Of a stretch of 64,000 bases of DNA, positions 12,345-22,936 are shown piece by piece. Positions within the stretch are counted from its first letter, which is position 1; every line of letters begins with the position of its first letter. Below the pieces are notes generated by a model. The model ran no database searches. It was not told where the DNA came from and saw nothing but the letters and a program-made list of their open reading frames with translations. A program made the position numbers and the translations under genes. Origin of the DNA: Escarpia spicata (taxonomy: Eukaryota > Annelida > Polychaeta > Sabellida > Siboglinidae); contig OZ023217.1 in the NCBI GenBank assembly GCA_963995525.1, positions 8,133,459-8,197,458 on the forward strand, in the 5' to 3' direction.

Positions 12345-13300
12345 TTGATTAATCTTCAACGCCGTCGATGGCTTGACTTAACTTTGACTTATCTCTTTTC
12401 ACCCCAACAAATCGCTCCCTTAACCAACTTAGTGATTGCCGCCAAGATATCTGACAACAAATTGAAATTAAATGCAAATACAACTGAATTGATCATGATT
12501 GATACTCCAATGCAGCGTATTTTTAATCAGCACATCATGCCAGCAAACTCGGTGCGGAATCTAGGAGTGATCTTTAATAGTAACTTCAATTACCGACAAC
12601 ACATATCTCGAACGTGTCGCTGCTGTTTTTATGATATTTGTGAACTTCGCCGTATTCGCCGGTATGTGTCATTTTCTGTTTCTAAAACTATTGCAACGGC
12701 GCCTGTTAGCAGCAGACTTGACTATTGCAATTCCCTCCTTTGTAATATCGCTAGCAAGGATATTACAAAACTCCAACGTGTCCAAAATTGTCTAGCATGG
12801 GTAGCTACAAGATATCCTTGTTTTTTTCTCGCTCTGTACCACTTTTGAAGTTTTTGCATTGGCTTCCTGTATGATATCGTATAATAGTTAAGATCTGTAC
12901 CATTATATACCAGCCACTGTCCAGTAAGCAACCATCTTATTTGCATTCACTGCTTACTCCTGTAAGAAAACCTATCCAGCTTCGAGTTCTCTGACCTACT
13001 CTTTGTCAACACTAACATTGGAACTAGGGTTTTTTATTGTGCTGCACCTACTCTTTGGAATATGCTCCCTCTTAGTGTTAGATCAGTCGATTATTACAAA
13101 ATTCCGTGGCCATTTAAAAACTGATCTTTACAACCTTGATTATCAACCATAGTTCCCTAGCGCCTTGACCCATGTGTTGACAACCGGAAAACTGCTTATG
13201 GATTTTGAGACTGACAAATCTTTTTGTCTTGATGCGGCTCTGAGCTTGGTTTCCAAGGATTTATGTACACTAGAAGTTATCTTATTATTATTATTATAAA
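12345..13300 (+). pseudogene. L2/CR1-like LINE, 5'-truncated reverse-transcriptase end
   Basis: An open stretch at 12345-12848 encodes the thumb and C-terminal part of a reverse transcriptase: LKLNANTTELIMI, VRNLGVIFNSNFNYRQHIS, CFYDICELRRIRRYVSF and VSSRLDYCNSLLCNIASKD. These are characteristic of L2/CR1-clade proteins. The YADD catalytic motif lies upstream in the family and is absent here, so the copy is 5'-truncated. After 12848 the frame breaks, but related peptides (for example NIGTRVFYCAAPTLWNMLPL across frameshifts) can still be made out to about 13130. The 3' end is a TTATTATTATTATAA run at 13283-13300, the microsatellite tail usual for these elements. Confidence 0.8.
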
Positions 13301-13630
13301 CATTTGTTTGCGCTATATGGCGTCAAATGAGTAAACAGCATTATTTACAAACATATTACTCGCACTGTCCCGTCGGTGGTAACCTACGATCCGTTTATGC
13401 ACTTGTTAAAATGTACGCAGAGCTCGGAACAGTAAATTAAAAAACAGCAGGGAACAGATGATGTTTAACACCGATGGAACAGTTGTGGAATTGTCGGATG
13501 ATGTGGTTGGACCTGGCATAAAAGCTGCGCATGTGTCTTAGCATATCTTCATCATCCTTCAAGTCATTGCAAATAATCACCCCTATATGTTTTGTTATTT
13601 CAACATATACCCTTTTATTTATGTGCAAGT
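13301..13630. other. unassigned sequence
   Basis: AT-rich DNA between a LINE tail and a GC-rich repeat end. A 74-codon minus frame at 13437-13661 has no recognised motif. Confidence 0.5.
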
Positions 13631-13638
13631 AAATACCG

Positions 13639-14240
13639 TCAACCTGCTGCCAGCGGGCCAAATGCGGCCCGCGAAGCTATTTCATGCGGCCCGCGCTCTA
13701 AAAGCGAGATTTCATACAAGGCGGCCCGCGGGATGACAATATTCATATATTTGCATGGTGCACCTTCCTTGGGAGGAAGAACAAACGGAGTTGTTTCGCT
13801 GAAATGAAAGGTTCGACACGATGCATGTGTCATTGCAAATCTCTTCAGTCCATTGCATCATCTATCTCATAAGAAAGGACGTGTAGCAAACCAATGAGAA
13901 TGCTCAATGTAATGAGTGCCGCCGTGTAAACTACGTTCGCGCTCATGGCCTAAACTCCAGCAGTTCAGGCACCTTCTTAAGATATCATACTACTGCGAAG
14001 TGCGCTGGCTGAGTCGTGGTACCATGCAGAGTTGCTGAGCTGATACAAGGAATTTGTTTGTTCGTGGAGCAGCCGTTTCCAGGGATAAGGTTTATTTAGT
14101 ATCTGCAAGTTTTCATTTCTTCTCGACACCGTGGCCAAACTCAATCAGCTGAATTTTCAACTAAAGGGACTAGAACATCAAACCAATGATCTCTTCTAGT
14201 TTGTTATCGGTTTCGAGATCAAGTTGTGATTGTGGGAGAC
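13639..14240 (+). mobile_element. decayed hAT-type transposon remnant
   Basis: The left end has repeated ggcccgcg blocks (gggccaaatgcggcccgcga, atgcggcccgcg, aggcggcccgcgg), which resemble the ends of hAT elements of the ZBED/GTF2IRD2-like group. Near 14125-14200 the plus strand can be read as DTVAKLNQLNFQLKGLEHQT, which resembles the 'HLNELNLQLQG' region of those transposases, followed by stops. I could not find a matching right end or target duplication, so the limits are approximate. Confidence 0.45.
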
Positions 14241-14339
14241 ACAAGTATTGCATTTCCTAAAAAATTTGCAGGCCCTTGATTTTCAGGTGTAGGAGACCAC
14301 CCGCGGTTTCACATATACAACTTACGCTAACTGTCTGCG

Positions 14340-14590
14340 AGTGCGTGCGTGCTTGCGCGCGCGCGCGTGTGTGTGTGTCACTTTGTTTGTGTCACCGTGT
14401 GTGTGTGTGAGCGAGTGCGTGTGCGTGTGCGTGTGCGTGTATGTGTGTGTGTGTGTGCGTGCGTGCGTGCGTGTGTGTGTGTGCGTGTGGTGTGTATGTG
14501 TGTGTGTCGGCGAGCGTGCGTGCGTGCGTGCGTATGTGCGCATGCGTTCGCGCGCGAGTATGTGTATGCATGCGTGTGTTCGTGCTTGCC
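14340..14590. repeat. GT/GC-rich degenerate microsatellite
   Basis: Alternating purine-pyrimidine sequence (gcgcgcgcgtgtgtgtg, gtgcgtgcgtgcg). It is likely to be Z-DNA-prone. Poly-Cys/Val frames are not coding. Confidence 0.93.
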
Positions 14591-15163
14591 AGACGTTATT
14601 GTGCTTATGAAAGAAGTGTGTTCGTGCTTCGACGACCCATTACGTTAACATGTTATTGGACGATCTCTTCGTGTGGAATTCTGACACGCAACATGTCGAA
14701 AAGGAAGTGTCTACTTCCGGGAAAAAAGAAAGCCCTATAACAGGGAATGAAATGGAGTACATTTCCTTGTTATTCATTTTTAATTGACCGCGTAAATTCA
14801 AGTAATAGTTATGTTCTGCTATTATGGGAAAAACTAAGACAATGTTTTCACTTTATTCAATATACGCACTCGATGATAAGTTTTAATAAAAAATTTAAGC
14901 GCGCGCACAATATGATTGTTCGTAGCGTCTCGTCTTTCGTGAAGAAACGCGATGACGAAATAGATAGTATCGATCTGCCCGCCTTCGCTCATATTTGTGA
15001 ACTTCATTTATTTGTTGGCTGATGAGTGACGTCCCAGAACTGGCAATGCAATCAACTGCGACCTATTTGCAGCTCTGTGAACATTTGACCTCTGATCAAC
15101 CAAATTGCAGCGATGTTCCGTTGTTGGCAGTAATGTATCGCATGAGTTCTACTGCTGACTATT

Positions 15164-16431
15164 TAATGGTTCTTAACCCCAGGGTTGCAACCCAAAACTG
15201 GGTCGTAGTTTGAGTGAGTCCCAAGAGTTTCGTGTGACTCCGAATTGTCCTTTATTGTTCCGATTGCCTATAACGGATACATACGAAGCGAACCAAATGT
15301 TATTTGAAATAGTATAACATTTTAAATGCATAAAAAATTCAACTTGTTAAAAGTAGACGACATCCTTAAATTACAACAATTACAATTTTACTATGAATAT
15401 ATCTACACAATGACTTAACAGTTTACTTACAAAACTGGAGGATAATGTTTAACTATTAGGTATATAATCATAATGCAAGAGTCAAGAATAAAATATACAC
15501 TTATAAAATGAAACATGAATTTGCAAAGAAATGTCTTAGGCATAATTTGCCACTTTTACTAACTAACATTCCCGATATAGTAAAAGAAAAACTTAGTACA
15601 CATAGGTCACAAGGATTTGCCAAGAGTGTTATTTTTTTAACAAAATTATCAAGTAACATGCAGAAGGTAAAATTGCTATATAGTATGCAAGATTAAGAAC
15701 CGACAACCATCTGTCAACTTTATTCACTACAAAACAGTGCCTTAACGACAGACACAATAATCATATAAAGCTTGCTCACACGACACACATGCTCACACGA
15801 CACACATGCTCACACGACACACATGCTCACATTCATGTTATGTTTTAGTGTAAGAATTTGAGTTGAGTGATGTATTGATTCAGTTAAAGTTTTATCACAA
15901 AAGGTGGCTCCTCGATAGCGACTACCCCAGTCTTAGAGGAGTCTCCTGGTCCTACTTGTTATTATTTACCATATGTTATACCATGTTTACAATAAGGTTA
16001 TATATTTCTATTATCTTTTTATGGATGTATTGTATGTATGTATTATTTGAAATGTCTGGGTCAAATAAAACACATTCTTCTTCTTCTTCACTCCACATCG
16101 AAGCCTTCAAAGGCACTGCCACATACAAATATCGCTCTAGCATGTCCAAGCACTCTATATTGTCCATCGGATTGTTTGCCTACTCGGGGTATGAGGTAAA
16201 ATATGTATCTATCCAAGTTAGCTCCCGATTTGCTTCGGGTGTCGTCTTTCTATGTCGACAAACCAATGAACGGTGCTGATTGTTTGATCCTCTGTGTTCA
16301 GCAAGCACGTTTAATAAATATTCTCATTTATCATCATGTAACACCTATTTATTTTGTCAATCTTAATTTTTTCATTTATCACAAGTGAACTGGGAATTTG
16401 GGTCGCAACCAAGACAGGTTAGGAACCGTTG
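15164..16431. mobile_element. possible hAT-like non-autonomous element with imperfect inverted ends
   Basis: The left end reads taatggttcttaacc, followed by agggttgcaaccc. The right end, reverse-complemented, reads caacggttcctaacc, followed by ggttgcgaccc. This is the 'GGTTCTTAACC...GGGTCGC' style of end seen in Charlie-type hAT elements. The 1.27-kb interior encodes no transposase. No convincing 8-bp target duplication could be found, so this may be a chance or heavily eroded pair. Confidence 0.45.
15772..15832. repeat. 17-bp tandem repeat, 3.4 copies
   Basis: Units of gctcacacgacacacat in direct succession within the 15164-16431 element. Confidence 0.93.
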
Positions 16432-17009
16432 ATTTAACGTGCTCCTATTAATGTGGGTGTCAAACAAGGTCAATGGAAATCTCATAATGAAGATTTATTT
16501 TGTTTTATATTTTTATGATATGACTGATGCCATGAGCAGCAGAAACTGGGAACACATATAAAATCTGTGAAGTACTTTTCGAGATATTATCTTTGAAGAG
16601 GGAAAATATAACACATTTTTCAGACAACACATCTACTTCTCACAAAACGTTACTTAAACTGTAATAAAATAGTTATGTTCACAATAAAAGTTGGCACAAA
16701 GATATAGATTTGTAGTTCCTTAATACTTTTCGAACATGGTTTGCAAACAAAATTCCCCGAAGCAAATAAGCCAACGATTCTTCGAAAAGGGCTGAACACA
16801 AGCTTGTTGTATGCGAGGGATCGAAGACGACCTCAGTGTGTAAATCCAGTCCGGATAATCAAGGGGGAAAAGAACGGACGTATTAAAGCACGTTGGGCAA
16901 ACCTGTAGTGTGGTTGATTCTTGGGGAAGGGTCGCACTCAACTACTGGATGGCTCTTTTTGCCTCAGCGGGGGAATGCGTACGCACACACTACGCCCCTC
17001 CCGTCCTTC

Positions 17010-18160
17010 TAGCCTGTCATACTTGTCTTAACCCTTTACACTCCCTGGTGGAGCATAGGCAATCAACAACTCTTTTCCACCGGACACGGTTTTGGGGAGT
17101 CATTTCCAGTTCTTTCCAATTCCATCCTGCTTTTGTCATGTCTGCTTCCACCTCCCTGCGTCAGGTGTTTTTTTGGCGTTCTTCTTTTCCATCTCCCCTG
17201 CGGGTTCCATGTCAGTGCCTGTCTTGTGATATGAGTTGCAGGTTTCCTGAGCGTGTGGCCTATCCAGCTCCACTTCCTCCTTGTGATTTGGTGTTCAATT
17301 GTTTCTTGATTGGTTCTTTCCCATAGTGCTTTGTTACTGATTGTTTCTGGCCACCGTGTCCATAGAATTCTCCTTAGACGTTTGTTTATGAAACTCTGAA
17401 GCTTATGGAGCATGGCATTTGTAGTACGCCACGTCTCCGATCCATACATTAGCACAGCCTTAACATTTGACAATAACAATGCATAACTTTGTTGATATTG
17501 ATATTTCTCTGGACTTCCATAGCTTGTTTAGTACAATGTAAGCTGCCTAGCTTTTCGTGCCTAGCGCTTACAGCACTATCTGTTCCTCCATTTGTGTCCA
17601 CTACACTTCCTAGATACGTGAATGACTTTACTTCATCTAGGGCTTCTCCCTGTAGTACAATTGGGCCATTGATTCTCGTGATCTTGGTTTTACCTTTGTT
17701 CACATTTAGTCCTAGGGTGGCTGCAGTTGTTTCTATTAGTGATGTTTTTCTTGCATTTGGTTCGGTATGTGTGAAAGAAGAGCCACATCATCAGCAAAGC
17801 CTAGATCATCTAGTTTTCCCCATAGAGTCCACTGATTGCCAGTGTGTCTTCCTCGTGTAACTGTTCTCGTGAACCAGTCAATAGCCACCAGAAAGAGTAG
17901 TGATGGTAGGATGCACCCCTCTCTCACACCTGTCTTTATATCGAACTTGTCCGTGGTATTCCCTTCATACGGGAATATACAGGTCACTCCATTGTATGTG
18001 CTTTTGATTATGGAGTTGAACCTCTATGGAGTTCCGTAATGTCTCATCAACTTCCACATGGCGTCACGGTCTAGGCTGTCGAAAGCTTTTTCAAAGTCTA
18101 TAAAATTTATGTATGCTGGAGAGATCCATTCTATAGAATGCTCAATTATGGCGCGCCGTC
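17010..18160 (-). pseudogene. RTE-like LINE, 5'-truncated, reverse-transcriptase half
   Basis: On the minus strand, read from 18160 down, the reverse-transcriptase motifs appear in order. They are INFIDFEKAFDSLDRDAMWK (motif A), TGVREGCILPSLLFLVAIDW (motif B) and DLGFADDVALLSH (motif C, FADD intact). Then come [30 protein letters not shown] and [14 protein letters not shown]. Three or more frameshifts split it between about 17987-17736, 17703-17449 and 17479-17063. Homology starts abruptly within the palm just before motif A, as in a 5'-truncated insertion. The 3' end is near gtgtaaagggttaagaca at about 17020-17040. The catalytic residues are retained but the copy is broken. Confidence 0.85.
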
Positions 18161-18438
18161 GATGGACATAGAATATATTCGCGAGAGCAGGATGAATTAG
18201 CGTGCTGCGGTACGCATTGGTCTGGATGCGATGAATGGAAAATCTAGGGACGTTCTTAATACTCGACAATACTTTATGTAACCTAGTTATGTGCGCATGT
18301 AGACGTCTCATCACGTCGGAGGCTAATTGCATTAACGTCAGTTTTCAACCAGTTTACTTCACTATAAATAAGCGTCCTGCGTGTTCTCGTGTACTGTATT
18401 TATTCGGTAAATTATAGCTACCTTCTCAGTTCATACTG

Positions 18439-19005
18439 CTAATCGGTGCTTAATGTGTCGGAATCGAGGGTTGGGAGGTGAGGTGGGGGAGCAGAGCGCC
18501 CCAATATTTGGGTGGGTGGGCTGGATATATGATTACCCCCCAATATTAGGGAAGGGGTGCATTTTGATGTTTGGTGAGTGTCAAAGCTGCTGCAGTTTGA
18601 GTAATTGGTGATCTTCGGAGGATGTTGTTGTTGTATGATTTTTGTAGGTGTGAATATAAGTGTAGTAGATTTTGTGTTCAAGGGGGTTGACGATTTGTAC
18701 TGAGCCTGAAGGAATTTCAATTGGGTTTTTAGATAACCTGAAGGGGGGTGCAATTGGATGTGTTTAGAGAGTTTGAAGGGGTTGTAATTTGAGGTTTTTG
18801 AGAGCCCGAAAGATGTGTAATTGGATGTTTTTGAGAGCTTGAAGGGGTGCAGCTGAAGGTTTTTTGATAACCTGAAAGGAGTGCGATTGAAGGTTTTGGA
18901 GACGCTCAAGGTGGGGGACAACTGGAAGAGGCTTCCCTCTGTGGATGTCACATGACATTGGTCATGGGATACACCTGTAATTGCAATATAAACGGGTGGT
19001 AGCAA
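18439..19005 (-). other. 188-codon open frame over a degenerate ~39-bp repeat
   Basis: The minus frame contains repeated LSKTSNYxxFxLSK-like units of about 12-13 residues (about 39 bp) between roughly 18715 and 18910. They match plus-strand units of ttgagagcttgaaggggtgc type. No domain is recognised, and Ser/Thr/Pro/Asn-rich composition plus periodicity argue for a degenerate minisatellite rather than a gene. Confidence 0.45.
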
Positions 19006-19520
19006 ATAAATTACTCTCGATAAGCAAGTGGCTTCATTATCAAATTTTTATCCAAGTGGAGACTTTCGCTTTTGGGTGGTAATTTTTTTAATCTTGCCCA
19101 AATGTAACATATTATTGACTGTTTGCATTTGCACTGATGAATATATGTTTAATAAAATCCCACTGTGAAGTATCTAGTGGTCTTTGGAACAAATAAACTT
19201 CTCCTTGTCTCAGATTTTTGTTGATTCAAGTAATATATGTATGCTAGTCGGGTTAATGAAAGGGTGGGTATCTTTGTTAAATCAACAATAGAAATGATTA
19301 GATTAATGTGATAAAGGCGGTATCACTAATGTGTGGATAACCGTCTGGCTCTTGCGTCCCTGGGAATAAACATAAGCTGAATGTATTTCGACTGTATACC
19401 GAATCAGTGTAACCGAATCTGGAATAATTAGTTTAATGTTCAAGACTTGGTTTTTTACTTTGCAGAAAGATGCGGTGCTGCGTGTCGTGTTTGGTGACTG
19501 CCAGTGTAAGATTGTAAGTG

Positions 19521-19605
19521 AACCCCCGTGTTAAATGGAACAGCGTTGTATATGTTAACCCCCGTGTTAAATGGAACAGCGTTGTATATGTTAACCCCCT
19601 GTTAA
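19521..19605. repeat. 36-bp tandem repeat, 2.3 copies
   Basis: aacccccgtgttaaatggaa followed by cagcgttgtatatgtt, repeated in direct succession. The last partial copy runs into the inverted-repeat arm that starts at about 19585. Confidence 0.93.
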
Positions 19606-20193
19606 AAATTGAACTGTTTATGTTTGTGATTTATCTTTTTTAATGTAGACATGGTTTACTGATGTCTAGACACTAGAAATCTACTATTCTGAAAAGCAAA
19701 ACTGTACCAATATAAATTGTTAAAACAATGTTAATAACTGTAAAAAATATACTGAAATGACCATTGTTGACTTATACCAATAATGTTTGGACATCTTTTT
19801 GCATAGTTTTGTTTTTGTTATAGCATATACTTCAATGAACCTAACTCACTCAACACATTGAAAAGTAATTTTTCACAGGTGGTTGATTTTTACGGCGTGG
19901 TAAATGGACCCCGTGTCTATATTCGAAGGGGGCCATTTATAATATCACAACGGCCAACTGTTCGTTGTAGGTCATTGGCTCGAGCTGATTTAGCGTCATG
20001 GTATTTGGGAATTCTCGAAGCAAATATGCCTGTTGTCGTGAAACAATGCGAGAGTTGGCGGCTATAAAAGGATGCCATTAACAAGCTAGTTTGTCATCGT
20101 TGCATCCTGTGTGTAACAAGAACTCAATACGTGGCCGGTCGCTACCATTTACCAGCACCGATCGCTAGTCCTCTGCCTTTGAAGCTGTAATCA
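19585..20193 (+). repeat. 0.6-kb dispersed repeat, copy A, with TATA box
   Basis: Begins tgttaaccccctg and ends gctgtaatcacat. A reverse-complement copy lies at 22307-22936. Both contain ggctataaaaggatg, a canonical TATA box, near the middle of the shared part (20062-20070 here), followed about 30 bases later by a conserved tttgtc[ag]tcgttgcatcctgtg. Copy A has an extra ~115 bp at about 19700-19805 and lacks about 90 bp before its end relative to copy B. A 65-codon frame just upstream of the TATA box (ending MPVVVKQCESWRL) is open in both copies. Likely an LTR-like or other promoter-bearing terminal sequence. No pol gene lies nearby and no target duplications were found. Confidence 0.75.
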
Positions 20194-20329
20194 CATCGTT
20201 CAACGCAGCATTGTTATAACCATCATCACATTTGAGTGTGGGTGTTTACATTTGAATAATACGTTCAATATATCATAAACAATATTATAAATACTTGTCT
20301 TGGTGGGAGATGGATGGTTGAAGAGAGAG

Positions 20330-20423
20330 CTAGTGAGAGGGCAGGAGGCAAGCGAGGGGCGAGGGAGAGAGGGAGGAAGGCAGGTGGGTAGGGAGGGAGA
20401 GAGAGAGAGAGGGGGGGAAGAGT

Positions 20424-20492
<69 letters not shown>

Positions 20493-21377
20493 GGGAAGAG
20501 AGGGAGAGAGGAAACGGGAGAAAGAGTGATATATTGAGAGGAGAGAGAGAGAAGGGAGGGAGGGAGAGAGAGGGAGAGCAGAGAGAGAGAGGGGGGAGAG
20601 AAGAGAGAGAGAGAGAGAGAGAAGGGAGAAAGAGAAGAGAGAGAAGAGAGACAGGTGAGAGAGATAGAAGAGAGAGAGAGGAGAGGGTGAGAAGAGAAAG
20701 GGAGGGAGAGAGAGAAAGAGAAAAGAGAGAGGGAGAGAGAGAAGAGAGAGCGAGAGAGAGAAAAGAGATAAGATTGAGAGAAGAGAGAGAGGGAGGGAGA
20801 AGAGAGAGAAGAGAGAGAAGAGAGAGAAGAGAGAGAAGAGAGAGAAGAGAGAGAAGAGAGAGAAGAGAGAAGATTGAGAGAAGAGAGAGAAGAGAGAGAA
20901 GAGAGAAGAGAGAGAAGAGAGAGAGGGAGAGGAGAGAGAGAATATATATAGAGAGAAGAGAGAGATATAGAAGAGAGAAGAGAGAGAGAGAGAGAAGAGA
21001 GAGAAGAGAGAGAAGAGAGAGAAGAGAGAGAAGAGAGAGAAGAGAGAGAGAGAAGAGAGAGAAGAGAGAGGAGAAAGAGAAGAGAGAGAAGAAGAGAAGA
21101 GAGAGAAGAGAGAGAAGAGAGAGATAAGATAGAGAGAGAGAGAGCGTGAGAGAAAGAGAGAATAAGGAGATAGAAGAGAGAGAGAGAGAAGAGAGATAAG
21201 AGAGAGAAGAGAGAGAAGAGAGAGAGGGAAATAAAGAGAGATAAGAGAGAGAAGTGAGAGAGAGAGAAGATAGAGAGAGAGAGAAGAGAGAGAAGAGAGA
21301 GAGAGAGAGAAGAGAGAGAAGAGAGAGAAGAGAGAGAAGAGAGAGAAGAGGAGAGAGAGAGAGGGAGAGGGAGAGGA
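20330..21377. repeat. GA-rich low-complexity block (left of gap)
   Basis: GAGA, GAAGAGAGA and GGGAGA runs with an embedded (TA)n/(GATA)n segment at about 20425-20475. Open frames of several hundred codons (poly-Leu/Ser) are artefacts. Confidence 0.97.
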
Positions 21378-21577
21378 NNNNNNNNNNNNNNNNNNNNNNN
21401 NNNNNNNNNNNNNNNNNNNNNNNNNNNNNNNNNNNNNNNNNNNNNNNNNNNNNNNNNNNNNNNNNNNNNNNNNNNNNNNNNNNNNNNNNNNNNNNNNNNN
21501 NNNNNNNNNNNNNNNNNNNNNNNNNNNNNNNNNNNNNNNNNNNNNNNNNNNNNNNNNNNNNNNNNNNNNNNNNNNNN
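21378..21577. other. assembly gap (200 N)
   Basis: Exactly 200 N in the middle of a GA repeat. The size is likely a placeholder. Confidence 0.99.
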
Positions 21578-21640
21578 GAGAGAGAGAGAGACAGAGACAG
21601 AGAGAAGAGAAGAGAGAGAGAGAGGGGGGGGGGAGGGAAG
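21578..21640. repeat. GA-rich block (right of gap)
   Basis: Continuation of the GA repeat, ending in a G run before unique sequence resumes at about 21641. Confidence 0.95.
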
Positions 21641-22306
21641 ATAGATCGATTCCAAGATGTGTCGTCACCATTTGTTGCACATACAATACGAGAGCCTGGA
21701 TCCAAAGACATCTCGGCGTTGTGACTTGTGACAAATATAATTGATTACCGATAACCTTTACTCTCTATCTAAGTCATACAATAAAAGTTTGCGCGTGGGG
21801 AATGTTAATATTTGCTGCTAGATGGTTTGCACTATGCGAGCCAAACGTTCAGGGATTAATATATGGCCCTTCTGACGAAATGAAATGCAATATACGGATA
21901 CAAATCGATTATTCACAACGTCAAGCGTATTTTCTGCGATTGTCCGAAGACAGTCGATCAGTTGGATAAGTTTTATATCACTTAAGGCATTGCAAAACAC
22001 TGTTCAAATTCACGTCATTTACGAATACTATGATAAATCGTCTTCTGCGTGTACGTGTGTGTAACTCTATCCGAAGGATGCAAATATTTTGCTAGTAGCA
22101 TTAGTTATACATGTAAATACGGCTAAATTAAGTGGTGCCACCTGACGGTAACAGTCAAAAACTATGTGTCTGCGACCAGATTCTCTTCTCGGCGAGTTCA
22201 CGAAGGCGAACGCGAATCGGCGAGACTATTTATTTTCTGGAAGGCCCCGGATGCCACGAACACAAGGACAATATGACTGCTAGGTCTAAAATAGATGTCG
22301 TAGTTA

Positions 22307-22936
22307 AATGTGATTACAGCTTTAAAGGCAGAGGACTAGCGAGCAGAAATATTTGCGCTGAATAGACCTCTCGACTCGGCAGTGAAGACATTGAGTAGCC
22401 GTTATGCGATGTCTTCGCGTTTGCCAGTAATTCGGTGCTGGTAAATGGTAGCGACCGGCCACGTATTGAGTTCTTGTTACAGACCGGGAAGCGCAAACAG
22501 CAGACACAGGATGCAACGACGACAAACTTGGTTGTTAATAGCATCCTTTTATAGCCGCCAACTCTCGTATTGCTTCACGACAACAGGCATACTGGGTACG
22601 AGAATTCCCAAATGCCATAAAGCCAAATCAGCTCGACCCAATGGCCTACAACGCACAGTTGGCCAGTGTGATATTATAAATGGCCCCCATGGAATATAGA
22701 CCCGGGGTCCATTTACCACGCCATAAAAAATCAACCCCCTGTGAAACAATACTGTTCAAAATGTTGAGTGAGTTAGAAGTGGTTCATTGAAGTATGTGTT
22801 ATAACAAAAACAAAACTATTGCTTTTCAGAATAGTAGATTTTTAATGTCTAGACATCAGTAAACAATGTCTACATTAAAAAAATATATATAAGTCACAAA
22901 CATAAACAGTTCAATTTTTCACAGGGGGTTAACGTG
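22307..22936 (-). repeat. 0.6-kb dispersed repeat, copy B (inverted), with TATA box
   Basis: Reverse-complement partner of 19585-20193. On the minus strand the ctataaaagg TATA box lies about 30 bases upstream of gttgcatcctgtgtctgctg. The region between the two copies (2.1 kb) is the GA block, the gap and about 0.65 kb of unassigned DNA. The pair could form a large hairpin or could be two independent insertions. Confidence 0.75.

Noticed and set aside
15164..16431. Firm call of a hAT element with target duplication
   Set aside because: The inverted ends are imperfect, and the shared 'atttaa' at the borders does not form a proper 8-bp duplication, so it is listed only as possible.
18439..19005. 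188-codon minus-strand frame as a secreted Ser/Thr-rich protein
   Set aside because: It lies over a degenerate 39-bp repeat, starts without a signal peptide and has no recognised domain.
20200..21734. 500-codon poly-Leu/Ser frames across the GA block and the N run
   Set aside because: Simple-sequence artefacts that also read through an assembly gap.
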